Shown piece after piece: positions 1 through 12,716 of a stretch of 64,000 bases of DNA; positions within the stretch are counted from its first letter, which is position 1, and each line of letters starts with the position of its first letter. The stretch is from positions 47,094,287-47,158,286 of the forward strand of contig CM068586.1 of assembly GCA_035048485.1 (NCBI GenBank). Direction: 5' to 3'. Source of the DNA: Pteria penguin (lineage: Eukaryota > Mollusca > Bivalvia > Pterioida > Pteriidae). The notes beneath the pieces are model-generated. The model ran no database searches. It saw only the letters and a program-made list of their open reading frames with translations, and was not told the origin of the DNA. Both the position numbers and the translations under genes were made by a program.

Positions 1-3000
1 TCTTAGTTCTTCCAGCTGCCGCCAAGGAGGAGAGGACCCACAGCCCAGTTGGGCATGCAGGACTGGACCTGACAAGCCCACCAAACAGCCAGACATGGAC
101 GCAAACAAAGGGAAGTGAAATTTTTTTTTCTACGTCTATTGCAGTGGTGGAGACGGATGCTTGGTTGGAACTTCAGGCCTGATGTATGTATGGATGTAAT
201 GTGTGGATCGTCTTTTAATGGTAACTGTAGGGCATTCAAAGTAAAGTTCCCGTACACTATCATTCATTCAAAGTAAAGACTATACATAAAGTTAATGTTC
301 ACTTTAAAGTCAAGTCCCTCTTTTCAATTATACATCTATATCGATTTTCAATGACTTATGTACCTTTGTTGTTCAGTGCTAACGCGTCTTCTGTCTTAGT
401 TCTTCCAGCTGCCGCCAAGAAGAGGAACCACAGCCCAGGTGGGCAGGCAGGACGGGACCAGACTTGCCCACCAACAGCCAGACATGGACGCAAACAAAGG
501 GAAGTGAAATTTTTTTCTACGTCTATTGCAGTGGTGGAGACGGATGCATGGATGGAACTTCAGGCCTGATGTATGTATGGATGTAATGTGTGGATCGTCT
601 TTTAATGGTAACTGTAGGGCATTCAAAGTAAAGTTCCCGTACACTATCATTCATTCAAAGTAAAGACTATACATAAAGTTAATGTTCACTTTAAAGTCAA
701 GTCCCTCTTTTCAATTATACATCTATATCGATTTTCAATGACTTATGTACCTTTTTTGTTCAGTGCTAACCCGTCTACTGTCTTAGTTCTTCCAGCTGCC
801 GCCAAGAAGAGGAACCACAGCCCAGGTGGGCAGGCAGGACTGGACCAGACTTGCCCACCAACAGCCAGACATGGACGCAAACAAAGGGAAGTGAAATTTT
901 TTTTTCTACGTCTATTGCAGTGGTGGAGACGGATGCATGGATGGAACTTCAGGCCTGAATGTATGTGTGGATGTAATGTGTGGATCGTCTTTTAATGGTA
1001 ACTGTAGGGCATTCAAAGTAAAGTTCCCGTACACTATCATTCATTCAAAGTAAAGACTATACATAAAGTTAATGTTCACTTTAAAGTCAAGTCCCTCTTT
1101 TCAATTATACATCTATATCGATTTTCAATGACTTATGTACCTTTGTTGTACAGTGCTAACCCGTCTACTGTCTTAGTTCTTCCAGCTGCCGCCAAGAAGA
1201 GGAACCACAGCCCAGGTGGGCAGGCAGGACTGGACCAGACTAGCCCACCAACAACCAGACATGGACGCAAACAAAGGGAAGTGAAATTTTTGTTTTCTAC
1301 GTCTATTGCAGTGGTGGAGACGGATGCATGGATGGAACTTCAGGCCTGATGTATGTATGGATGTAATGTGTGGATCGTCTTTTAATGGTAACTGTAGGGC
1401 ATTCAAAGTAAAGTTCCCGTACACTATCATTCATTCAAAGTAAAGACTATACATAAAGTTAATGTTCACTTTAAAGTCAAGTCCCTCTTTTCAATTATAC
1501 ATCTATATCGATTTTCAATGACTTATGTACCTTTGTTGTTCAGTGCTAACCCGTCTACTGTCTTAGTTCTTCCAGCTGCCGCCAAGAAGAGGAACCACAG
1601 CCCAGGTGGGCAGGCAGGACTGGACCAGACTTGCCCACCAACAGCCAGACATGGACGCAAACAAAGGGAAGTGAAATTTTTTTCCAAGTCTATTGCAGTG
1701 GTGGAGACGGATGCATGGATGGAACTTCAGGCCTGAATGTATGTGTGGATGTAATGTGTGGATCGTCTTTTAATGGTAACTGTAGAGCATTCAAAGTAAA
1801 GTTCCCGTACACTATCATTCATTCAAAGTAAAGACTATACATAAAGTTAATCTTCACTTTACAGTCAAGTCCCTCTTTTCAATTATACATCTATATCGAT
1901 TTTCAATGACTTATGTACCTTTGTTGTTCAGTGCTAACCCGTCTACTGTCTTAGTTCTTCCAGCTGCCGCAAAGAAGAGGAACCACAGCCCAGGTGGGCA
2001 GGCAGGACGGGACCAGACTTGCCCACCAACAGCCAGACATGGACGCAAACAAAAGGAAGTGAAATTTTTTTTTCTACGTCTATTGCAGTGGTGGAGACGG
2101 ATGCATGGATGGAACTTCAGGCCTGATGTATGTATGGATGTAATGTGTGGATCGTCTTTTAATGGTAACTGTAGGGCATTCAAAGTAAAGTTCCCGTACA
2201 CTATCATTCATTCAAAGTAAAGACTATACATAAAGTTAATGTTCACTTTAAAGTCAAGTCCCTCTTTTCAATTATACATCTATATCGATTTTCAATGACT
2301 TATGTACCTTTGTTGTTCAGTGCTAACCCGTCTACTGTCTTAGTTCTTCCAGCTGCTGCCAAGAAGAGGAACCACAGCCCAGGTGGGCAGGCAGGACTGG
2401 ACAAGACTTGCCCATCAACAGCCAGACATGGACGCAAACAAAGGGAAGTGAAATTTTTTTTTCTACGTCTATTGCAGTGGTGGAGACGGATGCATGGATG
2501 GAACTTCAGGCCTGATGTATGTATGGATGTAATGTGTGGATCGTCTTTTAATGGTAACTGTAGGGCATTCAAAGTAAAGTTCCCGTACACTATCATTCAT
2601 TCAAAGTAAAGACTATACATAAAGTTAATGTTCACTTTAAAGTCCAGTCCCTCTTTTCAATGATACATCTATATCGATTTTCAATGACTTATGTACCTTT
2701 GTTGTTCAGTGCTAACCCGTCTACTGTCTTAGTTCTTCCAGCTGCCGCCAAGAAGAGGAACCACAGCCCAGGTGGGCAGGCAGGACGGGACCAGACTTGC
2801 CCACCAACAGCCAGACATGGATGCAAACAAAGGGAAGTGAAATTTTTTTCTACGTCTATTGCAGTGGTGGAGACGGATGCATGGATGGAACTTCAGGCCT
2901 GATGTATGTATGGATGTAATGTGTGGATCGTCTTTTAATGGTAACTGTAGGGCATTCAAAGTAAAGTTCCCGTACACTATCATTCATTCAAAGTAAAGAC

Positions 3001-6000
3001 TATACATAAAGTTAATGTTCACTTTAAAGTCAAGTCCCTCTTTTCAATTATACATCTATATCGATTTTCAATGACTTATGTAGCTTTGTTGTTCAGTGCT
3101 AACCCGTCTACTGTCTTAGTTCTTCCAGCTGCCGCCAAGAAGAGGAACCACAGCCCAGGTGGGCAGGCAGGACGGGACCAGACTTGCCCACCAACAGCCA
3201 GACATGGACGCAAACAAAGGGAAGTGAAATTTTTTTTCTACGTCTATTGCAGTGGTGGAGACGGATGCATGGATGGAACTTCAGGCCTGATGTATGTATG
3301 GATGTAATGTGTGGATCGTCTTTTAATGCTAACTGTAGGGCATTCAAAGTAAAGTTCCCGTACACTATCATTCATTCAAAGTAAAGACTATACATAAAGT
3401 TAATGTTGACTTTAAAGTCAAGTCCCTCTTTTCAATTATACATCTATATCGATTTTCAATGACTTATGTACCTTTGTTGTTCAGTGCTAACCCGTCTACT
3501 GTCTTAGTTCTTCCAGCTGCCGCCAAGAAGAGGAACCACAGCCCAGGTGGGCAGGCAGAATTGGACCAGACTTGCCCACCAACAGCCAGACATGGACGCA
3601 AACAAAAGGAAGTGAAATTTTTTTTTCTACGTCTATTGCAGTGGTGGAGACGGATGCATGGATGGAACTTCAGGCCTGAATGTATGTGTGGATGTAATGT
3701 GTTGATCGTCTTTTAATGGTAACTGTAGAGCATTCAAAGTAAAGTTCCCGTACACTATCATTCATTCAAAGTAAAGACTATACATAAAGTTAATCTTCAC
3801 TTTAAAGTCAAGTCCCTCTTTTCAATTATACATCTATATCGATTTTCAATGACATTTGTACCTTTGTTGTTCAGTGCTAACCTGTCTACTGTCTTACTTC
3901 TTCCAGCTGCCGCCAAGAAGAGGAACCACAGCCCAGGTGGGCAGGCAGGACGGGACCAGACTTGCCCACCAACAGCCAGACATGGACGCAAACAAAGGGA
4001 ACTGAAATTTTTTTTTCTACATCTATTGCAGTGGTGGAGACGGATGCATGGATGGAACTTCAGGCCTGAATGTATGTGTGGATGTAATGTGTGGATCGTC
4101 TTTTAATGGTAACTGTAGAGCATTCAAAGTAAAGTTCCCGTACACAATCATTCATTCAAAGTAAAGACTATACATAAAGTTAATGTTCACTTTAAAGTCA
4201 AGTCCCTCTTTTCAATTATACATCTATATCGATTTTCAATGACTTATGTACCTTTGTTGTTCAGTGCTAACCCGTCTACTGTCTTAGTTCTTCCAGCTGC
4301 CGCCAAGAAGAGGAACCACAGCCCAGGTGGGCAGGCAGGACGGGACCAGACTTGCCCACCAACAGCCAGACATGGACGCAAACAAAGGGAAGTGAAATTT
4401 TTTTTTCTACGTCTATTGCAGTGGTGGAGACGGATGCATGGATGGAACTTCAGGCCTGGATGTAATGTGTGGATGGTCTTTTAATAGTAACTGTAGAGCA
4501 TTCAAAGTAAAGTTCCCGTACACTATCATTCATTCAAAGTAAAGACTATACATAAAGTTAATCTTCACTTTAAAGTCAAGTCTCTCTTTTCAATTATACA
4601 TCTATATCGATTTTCAATGACATATGTACCTTTGTTGTTCAGTGCTAACCCGTCTACTGTCTTAGTTCTTCCAGCTGCCGCCAAGAAGAGGAACCACAGC
4701 CCAGGTGGGCAGGCAGGACGGGACCAGACTTGCCCACCAACAGCCAGACATGGACGCAAACAAAGGGAAGTGAAATTTTTTTTTCTACATCTATTGCAGT
4801 GGTGGAGACGGATGCATGGATGGAACTTCAGGCCTGAATGTATGTGTGGATGTAATGTGTGGATCGTCTTTTAATGGTAACTGTAGAGCATTCAAAGTAA
4901 AGTTCCCGTACACTATCATTCATTCAAAGTAAAGACTATACATAAAGTTAATGTTCACTTTAAAGTCAAGTCCCTCTTTTCAATTATACATCTATATCGA
5001 TTTTCAATGACTTATGTACCTTTGTTGTTCAGTGCTAACCCGTCTACTGTCTTAGTTCTTCCAGCTGCCGCCAAGAAGAGGAACCACAGCCCAGGTGGGC
5101 AGGCAGAACTGGACCAGACTTGCCCACCAACGGCCAGACATGGACGCAAACAAAGGGAAGTGAAATTTTTTTTTCTACGTCTATTGCAGTGGTGGAGACG
5201 GATGCATAGATGGAACTTCAGGCCTGAATGTATGTATGGATGTAATGTGTGGATCGTCTTTTAATGGCAACTGTAGGGCATTCAAAGTAAAGTTCCCGTA
5301 CACTATCATTCATTCAAAGTAAAGACTATACATAAACTTAATGTTCACTTTAAAGTCAAGTCCCTCTTTTCAATTATACATCTATATCGATTTTCAATGA
5401 CTTATGTACTTTGTTGTTCAGTGCTAACCCGTCTACTGTCTTACTTCTTCCAGCTGCCGCCAAGAAGAGGAACCACAGCTCAGGTGGTGCAGGCAGGACT
5501 GGACCAGACTTGCCCACCAACAGCCAGACATGGACGCAAACAAAGGGAAGTGAAATTTTTTTTTCTTCGTATATTGCAGTGGTTGAGACGGATGCATGAA
5601 TGGAACATCAGGCCTGAATGTATGCATGGATGTAATGTGTGGATCGTCTTTTAATGGCAACTGTAGGGCATTCAAAGTAAAGTTCTCGTACACTAGTTAA
5701 TGTTCCCTTTAAAGTGAAGTCCCTCTTTTCAATTATACATCTATATCGATTTTCAATGACTTATGTACCTTTGCTGTTCAGTGCTAACCCGTCTACTGTC
5801 TTAGCTCTTCCAGCTGCCGCCAAGAAGAGGAACCACAGCCCAGGTGGGCAGGCAGGACTGGACCTGACTTGCCCACCAACAGCCAGACATGGACGCAAAC
5901 AAAGGGAAGTGAAATTTTTTTTTCTACGTCTATTGCAGTGGTGGAGACGGATGCATGGATGGAACTTCAGGCCTGAATGTATGTATGGATGTAATGTGTG

Positions 6001-6244
6001 GATCGTCTTTTAATGGCAATTGTAGGGCATTCAAAGTAAAGTTCCCGTACACTATCATTCATTCAAAGTAAGGACTATATATAAAGTCAATGTTCACTTT
6101 AAACGCAAGTGCCTCTTTTCAATTATACATCTATATCGACAACTGTAGGGCATTCAAAGTAAATTTCCCGTACACTATCATTCATTCAAAGTAAAGAATA
6201 TACATAAAGTTAATGTTCACTTTAAAGTCAAATCCCTCTTTCAA
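1..6244. repeat. ~390-bp satellite, tandem array of about 15 units
   Basis: The landmark ATGACTTATGTACC recurs near 351, 738, 1128, 1518, 1906, 2295, 2684, 3071, 3459, 3849, 4239, 4617, 5007, 5397 and 5756, so the usual period is 387-390 bp. Two short units (378 and 359 bp) have small deletions near 4457 and 5694. Neighbouring units differ by only a few percent, mainly in the length of a T-run. The last unit is disordered after ~6080. Each unit contains open frames of 60-104 codons on both strands, but T-run length changes shift their C-terminal frame from unit to unit, so I do not call them genes. The array continues past the left edge of the window. Confidence 0.96.
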
Positions 6245-7492
6245 CAAGAGGTCCAAATGGGCCTATATCGCTCACCTGAGCACAAATTGCTTATTTACAA
6301 TAAAATGACAGCTCATTTCAGTAGCAAATTTTGCTTTTTTTCTACAAGACTTTCTATAAGGTTTGGTGAAATTTTGTGCAGTCGTTTTGAAGTGTCCAAA
6401 ATGTGTCAACCAATCAGAGCCAATGGCGGCCATCTTGGATTATGGATCGGCACAAAAAAAAACACAAACATGGTAGGGGACAGTAAGTACATACTTCCTA
6501 TGAGGTTTGGTGAAATTCTGTGCAGCCCTTCTGGAGAAGAAGTCCAAAATGTGTCAACCAATCAGAGGCAATGGCGGCCATCTTGGATTACAGATGGGCA
6601 CGAAAAAGACAAACTTGGTAGAGGACCTGAAGTACTTACTACCTTATACGAGGTTTGGTGAAATTCTGTGCAGCCGTTTTGGAGAAGAAGTCGAAAATGC
6701 GTCAACCAATCAGAGCCAATGGCGGCCATCTTGGATCACGGATCGACAAGAAAAACACAAACTTTGTAGAAGACCTCAAGCTGTTACTTCCTATGAGGTT
6801 TGGTGAAATTCTTTGCAGCGCTCCTGGAGAAGAAGTCCAAAATGTGTCAACCACTCAGAGGCAATGGCAGCCTTCTTGGATTAGGGATCAGCATGAAAAA
6901 CAGAAACTTGGTAGAGGACCTTAAGTAGTTACTTCCTATGAGGTTTGGTGAAATTCTGTGCAGCGCTTATGGAGAACAAGTCAAAAATGTGTCGCCAATC
7001 AGAGCCAATGGCCGCCATCTTGGATTACGGATGGGCACGAAAAACACAAACTTGGTAGAGGACCTCAAGTACTTACTTCCTATGAGGTTTGGTCAAATTC
7101 TGTGCAGCGCTTCTGGAGAAGAAGTCCAAAATGTGTCTACCAATCTGAGCCAATGGCGGCCATCTTGGATTACAGATTGGCACTAAAAACACACACTTGG
7201 TAGAGGACCTTGAGTACTTACTGCCTATGAGGTTTCTTGGAATTCTCTGCAGCCGCTTTGGAGAAGAAGTTGAAAATGTGTCAACCAATCAGAGCAAATG
7301 GCAGCTATCTTGGATTATGGATGGGCATGAAAAAGAGAAACTTGGTAGAGGACCTTGAGTACTTACTTCCTATGAAGTTTGGTGAAATTCTGCACAGCGG
7401 TTCTGAAGAAGAATTCCAAAATGTAGAAAAGCTAACGATGGACGCTGAATGATCACAATAGCTCACTTGAGCTTTTGGTTCAGGCGAGCTAT
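6245..7492 (+). mobile_element. Hairpin-ended non-autonomous element with ~145-bp core repeats (copy 1, pearl/Helentron-like)
   Basis: It starts with CAAGAGGTCCAAATGGGCC and a GCTCACCTGAG motif, and ends with the hairpin arms GCTCACTTGAGC and CAGGCGAGCT. The core has about eight copies of a ~145-bp unit (near 6358, 6502, 6649, 6793, 6939, 7083, 7229, 7374) containing AATGGCGGCCATCTTGGAT. It lies inside the 390-bp satellite. Left and right flanks rejoin into one satellite unit without an obvious target-site duplication. Open frames inside it are repeat by-products. Bivalve 'pearl' elements and Helentron-derived elements also carry central tandem repeats, but the family assignment is inference. 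Confidence 0.8.
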
Positions 7493-8310
7493 TTATAGAT
7501 CTATATCGATTTTCAATGACTTCTGTACCTTTGTTATTCAGTACTAACCCGTCTACTGTCTTAGTTCTTCCAGCTACCGCCAAGGAGGAGAGGAACCACA
7601 GCCCAGGTGGGTAGGCAGGACGGGACCTGACTTGCCCACCAACAGCAGAGCATCGATGCAAAGGGAAGTGAATGTTTTTTTCTATGTCTACTGCAGTGGT
7701 GGAGACGGATGCATGGATGGAACTTCAGGCCTAAAGTATGTATGTGATGTGTGGATATTGTTTTAATGACAACTGTAGGGCATTCAAAGTAAATTTCCCA
7801 TACACTATCATTCATTCAAAGTAAAGACTATACTTAAAGTCAATGTTCAGTTTAAAGTCAAGTCCCTCTTTTGAATTATATATGTATATATATATACATA
7901 TATATAGATGCCATCACCAATGTATGTCACTCGCGTATGTATGTATGTAATGTGTGGATCGTCTTTTAATGACAACTGTAGGGCATTCAAAGTAAAGTTC
8001 CCGTACACTATCATTCATTCAAAGACTATAATTAAAGTTAATGTTCAGTATAAAGTCAAGTCCCTCTTTTCAATTATAGATCTGTATCAACTTTCAATGA
8101 CTTATGGGTCTTTGTTGTTCAGTGCTAACCCGTGTACTGTCTTAGTTCTTCCAGCTGCCGCCAAGGAGGAGAGGACCAACAGCCCAGGTGGGCCGGCAGG
8201 ACTAGGTCTGACCTTAAACATCAACAGCCAGACTTGGACGCAAGCAAATGGAAGTGAAATTTTTTTCTACGGACTTGGACGTAAACAAAGGAAGTCAAAC
8301 TGCAGGTCTC
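7493..8310. repeat. Decayed continuation of the 390-bp satellite
   Basis: Two diverged satellite units (about 7493-7868 and 7940-8310) retain ATCGATTTTCAATGACTT, the CCAGCTGCCGCCAAG block and TCATTCATTCAAAG. A (TA)n tract at about 7877-7908 separates them. They resume exactly where copy 1 of the hairpin element ends, so they are the right-hand half of an interrupted array. Divergence is much higher than in the main array, as expected at an array edge. Confidence 0.85.
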
Positions 8311-8791
8311 AGCATATGTATGTGATAGGTAGATAGGTTTTAATGACAACATATCATATTCAAAAGAAAGACAATAAAGAAATAGCATGGATATTTACAG
8401 GACAAAATGATAACGAAATTTTTCTGAAATTGGAAACTCTTTTGATTGAGACAACAGGTTATGAAAGGACTTTGGCAGTATTTTACAGAATCAAAAACCA
8501 AGAGAAATCATGTACAGTAGGAAACCAGTGACAGAAAACCTTAGGAACTTTGTGATGTTATCAGGATAAAAAAATAACGAAATAATAATCACACAAAGGA
8601 CATACATAACTCAACCATTACAATGTGTTACTAACCCAAGGATTATAGTGCATGAGTTATGATGGACTAAAAGTGAGAGGACAAAGCTGTGTAACGTTCA
8701 ACATCAGTGAACAGAAAAAAATATACGTAATGTTAGCACATGAAAGGAACAGGTTGCTGATGCTGTACATGTAATTATGTTGCCAATATTG
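8311..8791. other. AT-rich stretch, nothing recognised
   Basis: There is a 62-codon open frame at 8343-8531 (plus), starting MTTYHIQKKDNKEIAW. It has no recognisable domain and no splice context. I see no other feature. Confidence 0.5.
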
Positions 8792-8797
8792 TACATA

Positions 8798-9876
8798 CCA
8801 TATTTACTCAAAGATAATACGCACCCAAGTATAATACACACTTGAAAAATGACTTCGAAAATCACGAAAAAACGTCTAATCGAAAACATAATGTCAATTT
8901 AGTTTTGAAACAACAAGACCGCGAGACAAAATTGAGATTTTCAGCACATATATATGTTTGGTTGGTTGGTTGATTGGTGTTTTACGTCGCTTTCAACAAT
9001 ATTTCAGTTATATCGCGACATGGAAGCAGGAGGTTACCAACCTCTTAAACATAGTGGCGCAACCCAGGAATCGAACCCGGATCGTCGGCGCCGCAAGCCA
9101 AGCGTTTAACCACTAAAACATATATATGACATCAATGATGTTGTCAGCTGCTTTGGCGAACACCTTTTACAATGTAATCACGTAATGTGTATTATTATCA
9201 AAAGCAGCATAGAATGACCAGCCTTTATTCATCGTGTGATATCAACGCTTTTCTCTCTTTTATTTCATTTACAATCAAACTCGCATAGACTTAAAATTTC
9301 TTAACTAGTGCCCTCATCCAAAACGACCGCTTCATTTTTTTTTTCTCGTTAGAATGAACATGCATGTCTACCATATTTCCTGAACTTTATGCGGAGATCA
9401 CAAATGTTTATGAAGACAAAATAGAGAAAGAATGAATGAATGATGGTTATCCAAACTGCCGATGCTTGTGCTGTTACGGTCAAGTAGCTTCAACTGTTGC
9501 ACAACTATCAATTAACCAATTAAGGCTAAATCATATGGATCACACGTACAATCTGCTAATCAGAAACCATTAGTAAAATTTAAGAATTCTATCATGTTCA
9601 CTGAATGGCACATTGTAGACATTACTTACGTTGTCACATTAGGCAATAACTATGGGAAACAGACAGTATACAGACAAAAGACATATCTCACGCCTCGTGG
9701 GTTTGATGACGGCTTTAGATACTTGAACTGACACACACACCCCCTAAATCCGTCATTGAAGCTAAAACGCGTAGAAAAAAGGTCCAAGATTTCTAACCCT
9801 ATGTATAATACGCAGTAGAAAAAATCATGAGTCAATTTGGCTAAAAAAAGTGTATATTATATTCGAGTAAATGTGG
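8798..9876. mobile_element. Non-autonomous TIR DNA transposon, 1.08 kb
   Basis: The left end CCATATTTACTCAAAGATAA and the reverse complement of the right end (CCACATTTACTCGAATATAA) form an imperfect terminal inverted repeat of about 28 bp. TACATA flanks both sides (8792-8797 and 9877-9882). This could be a longer target duplication or a TA duplication by chance flanked by CATA. The TIR resembles pogo/Tigger-type ends. No transposase frame is visible. A SINE sits inside. Confidence 0.7.
8956..9122 (-). mobile_element. tRNA-derived SINE, family 1
   Basis: Read on the minus strand, the head has a Pol III B-box-like GGGTTCGATTCCT and a remnant A-box around TTTAGTGGTTAAACGC. The body contains AAGAGGTTGGTAACCTCC and GACGTAAAACACC, and the tail is a (CCAA)n-like repeat. 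It is inserted in the TIR element 8798-9876. Related copies are at 21885-22035 (minus) and 37384-37492 (plus). Confidence 0.8.
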
Positions 9877-9882
9877 TACATA

Positions 9883-10535
9883 TATTACAATGTATTGACG
9901 AGTTGTAAATGGTAAAGTGTAGTACAAAAAGGATAGTATGTAGGTAATGATATGTTCATGTACTCGGATTGGAAATTATGCTATGTTGCATTCATACAGT
10001 ACTAAACACCATTTCAGAAATTTGACTGTAGTAGACACCCTGGATAAAAAAATCTGCTTAAATATCGTTTTAATATTATTCCTATTGCATTTTTAAGAAA
10101 ATACTGGTGTAGTATCATTTTAAACAGTATCCAACCCTACATGCTCTACGGTTTCCAATCAAAAATGTGGAAGTATGTGATTACTATGAAAGCTGATAAG
10201 GATGTAAATGCACACGGTATATGTATATTGCAGATCTATAGTGAAAGAAATATAGGTGACAAGTGTGAAAGACAGATGCTATAGTAAATGTAGACAGTTG
10301 TTGGCATTACATAGTTAAACTAAAACAGATGACATAAAATCAACAAGAACAACGCCTAAGGTAAAGGCAACGAATACTTTGGCCTGAGCAACAAACCTGT
10401 GAAATATCATGAAAGTCCATGAATGCTGTAATAAGTCGTGGCAATGAGAAGAATTTAACCCCCTCCTCCTCTTTTTTACTTTTATGTCAAAATTGTGGGA
10501 TTACAAAAGAAACTAGAAAACTGAAGGGCCCACAG
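9883..10535. other. AT-rich intergenic stretch, nothing recognised
   Basis: I see no conserved frame, splice-bounded exon, hairpin or repeat with another copy in the window. Confidence 0.5.
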
Positions 10536-11340
10536 GATGCCCATCATTATGACCTTAATTTGGTACCAACAGAAAGGTCTTGTCATAAGGAATGCAGATG
10601 CCAAATTTGAAAGCCCTACTTCAAACAGGTCAATAATTATGGTCATTGTGAAATAGGGAATAAATTTAACACTCGCCCACCCGCCCAAGACAAGTAAATC
10701 TTGCTGTGGTCGACCAAAAATGTGTTTTTTCCTCACCTATGTGGCGAATAAAAATTCTTTATAGTTGATACAGCCTTTATTGATCTAGGTAGATATGGCT
10801 CCTTGTTTCTCCTATCGATTTTGTTGATAAAAACATTTACTTCAGTTAGTGATCTCCCATTACGGGTTACGGGTAGAAGACCATATACTCCAATTTTTTT
10901 CTGTTATTTCCTTTGTGATTTAAAAAATCAATGCAAAAAATCCCACTGCTTACTTTTTGCTGAAATTTGTGTATGTTGTTATATTTGTGTATGTTGTTGT
11001 TATATTTGTGTATGTTGTTATATTTGTGTACATGTTGTTATACTACATCAGAGCTGTCATTTTCTTTGTCATTTTTTTTTTTTGTCATTTTCCCCTGAAT
11101 TTTCAATCTTACAAACCCATATGGCTCGTAAAAATATCAGTAGAGTTTATACCCTGTTTAAGTTTTTGAAATGCAGGTCAAAGGTCAATAGGAACACACA
11201 TGCTGAAAATGAAAGCTCTATCTGTGGAAAATGTATTAGATATGGCCAATGTTAAAGTTTTTTGTTGACAGAAAGACAGACAGACAGATGGACAGACAGA
11301 GTGATTATTATAGGGCATCCACAGGAACGTAAAAAAATTC
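10536..11340 (+). repeat. Degenerate interspersed repeat fragments with a short minisatellite
   Basis: Two diverged pieces (about 10540-10640 and 11150-11335) share the wording TACCAACAGAAAGGTCTTGTC / GGTCAAAGGTCAATAGGAAC with the fragment at 15719-16030. The second piece ends in a GACAGACAGAC tract at 11277-11300. An ~18-bp TATTTGTGTATGTTGT minisatellite of about four copies lies at 10965-11042. The long frame 10803-11255 crosses these repeats and is not called. Confidence 0.55.
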
Positions 11341-11730
11341 CCGTAATATATATTCAAAGTTCATACAAATTTCTACCACCAATTCAAATTCGAAACAGTT
11401 TGAGTGAGAGATAAATTTCTCAAAAACAAAAAATCAAAGACCCATAACTCTGTACAAACAAAGGGGATATTATGAAAATCAAAAGGCATCTTCTTTTATC
11501 TTGTTAGAGTATTCTGTACAAGTTTTGTGAAAATCCATTCACTATTACTAAAGATGTAGTGTCCCATAGAAACTGCCATTATTCTCTCCATGAAAAAAAT
11601 CAAAGTCTCATGACTTGGTAACGACAGGAAATTAAAACAAAAGGGTTCTTCCTCTATGTCATGTAAGCATTCTGTGTAAGTTTCATGAAAAACCACTAAA
11701 GTTTATTAAAGTTATCACGTCCCATAGCAG
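11341..11730 (+). repeat. Two degenerate ~165-bp direct repeats
   Basis: The sequence around CATAACTCTGTAC...CATTCACTATTACTAAAG...GTGTCCCATAG (11440-11565) recurs in diverged form at 11605-11727, ending TCACGTCCCATAGCAGACAG. The layout matches other degenerate tandem cores in the window. Confidence 0.5.
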
Positions 11731-12708
11731 ACAGACCATAATACGTCCAGTCTAAGATGGATGTATAAAAATCAGTATAACGACCACAGAGCAAATGATA
11801 TAAATTTATCTAGACATATTTTGTGTACAAATTTAAATTTAACGTCTTATTTTGAAAACGTTTCTAAAGTTGTGGAATAAATGAAATTATGAACATTTGA
11901 TTTGATATTTTTGACTGTATTGAATATTGTATGACTGTATTGAATATTGTATATAAGTATTTATCAATAATCAAAATAAAATTAAAAAAAAATGTCTATT
12001 AGTTCAAGTTAATTATTATAATAAATTTAGTCATAATGTGATGACATTTCCTGACATATGAGAACTAGTAGCACATGGGCAATATGTTGATGACATACAA
12101 TGTATATTGCTCTTAACGCAGATCAACCATCTGCAAGTTATACAAGTTGCAATACCTTGAGGAATATTCAAAGATAAAGATTTGCAGTTGCAAAATTGCT
12201 CTAGGCAAATTTATAAACGATACATGTACTTAATGCAAAATACGAAAGTACTCAAGTACAAATTCCTACCCATGGGGTTACATGTTAATGGATTACTCTT
12301 TTTTGTGAAAAAGACACTATGTGATTACATTGTATTAAGTGTTGAAAAGACAAGAAGGTCCTTGGATTGAATCCTGTTTGGGTCTCACTGGTTTTCTGTC
12401 CATCGCATGAAACATAAAACCTTTCAAGTCAAGAACTTGCCCAGCCTATCATTCATATAGGGCTACGACTTGCAGTTAGAACTTGCCAAGTGAAAGAAAC
12501 TTTCAATGCATTGCTTTTGGAGGACAGCATACCAAAAGGGTGTTCCTAACACACAGGAAATCATCATCATTATACAAAAGTTTTGTGGTATATCATAAAT
12601 AACAAATATGAAATAACTCTGTCAGTAGTATGCTTGGCTCATAGTCAAGAGGATCAGAGTTCGACCATGGATCAGTGGTGTTCAGTCTTTTGATCAATAC
12701 AGTAAATG
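11731..12708. other. AT-rich stretch, nothing recognised
   Basis: Only a short duplication (TGACTGTATTGAATATTGTA twice, 11922-11952) stands out. There is no gene evidence. Confidence 0.5.
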
Positions 12709-12716
12709 TCTCATTT

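Noticed and set aside
1..6013. Tandem array of open frames of 60-104 codons on both strands as a repeated gene family
   Set aside because: They are by-products of the satellite. T-run length differences change the C-terminal frame between neighbouring units, and both strands are open over the same DNA.
6257..7452. Open frames in the hairpin element (containing NGGHLGLR/WRPSWITD-type peptides) as a repeat protein
   Set aside because: The same peptide words appear in two frames because the unit is ~145 bp, not a multiple of three. They are translations of a non-coding repeat.
10803..11255. 150-codon open frame
   Set aside because: It runs through a TATTTGTGTATG minisatellite and a degenerate interspersed repeat, has low-complexity composition and no domain.
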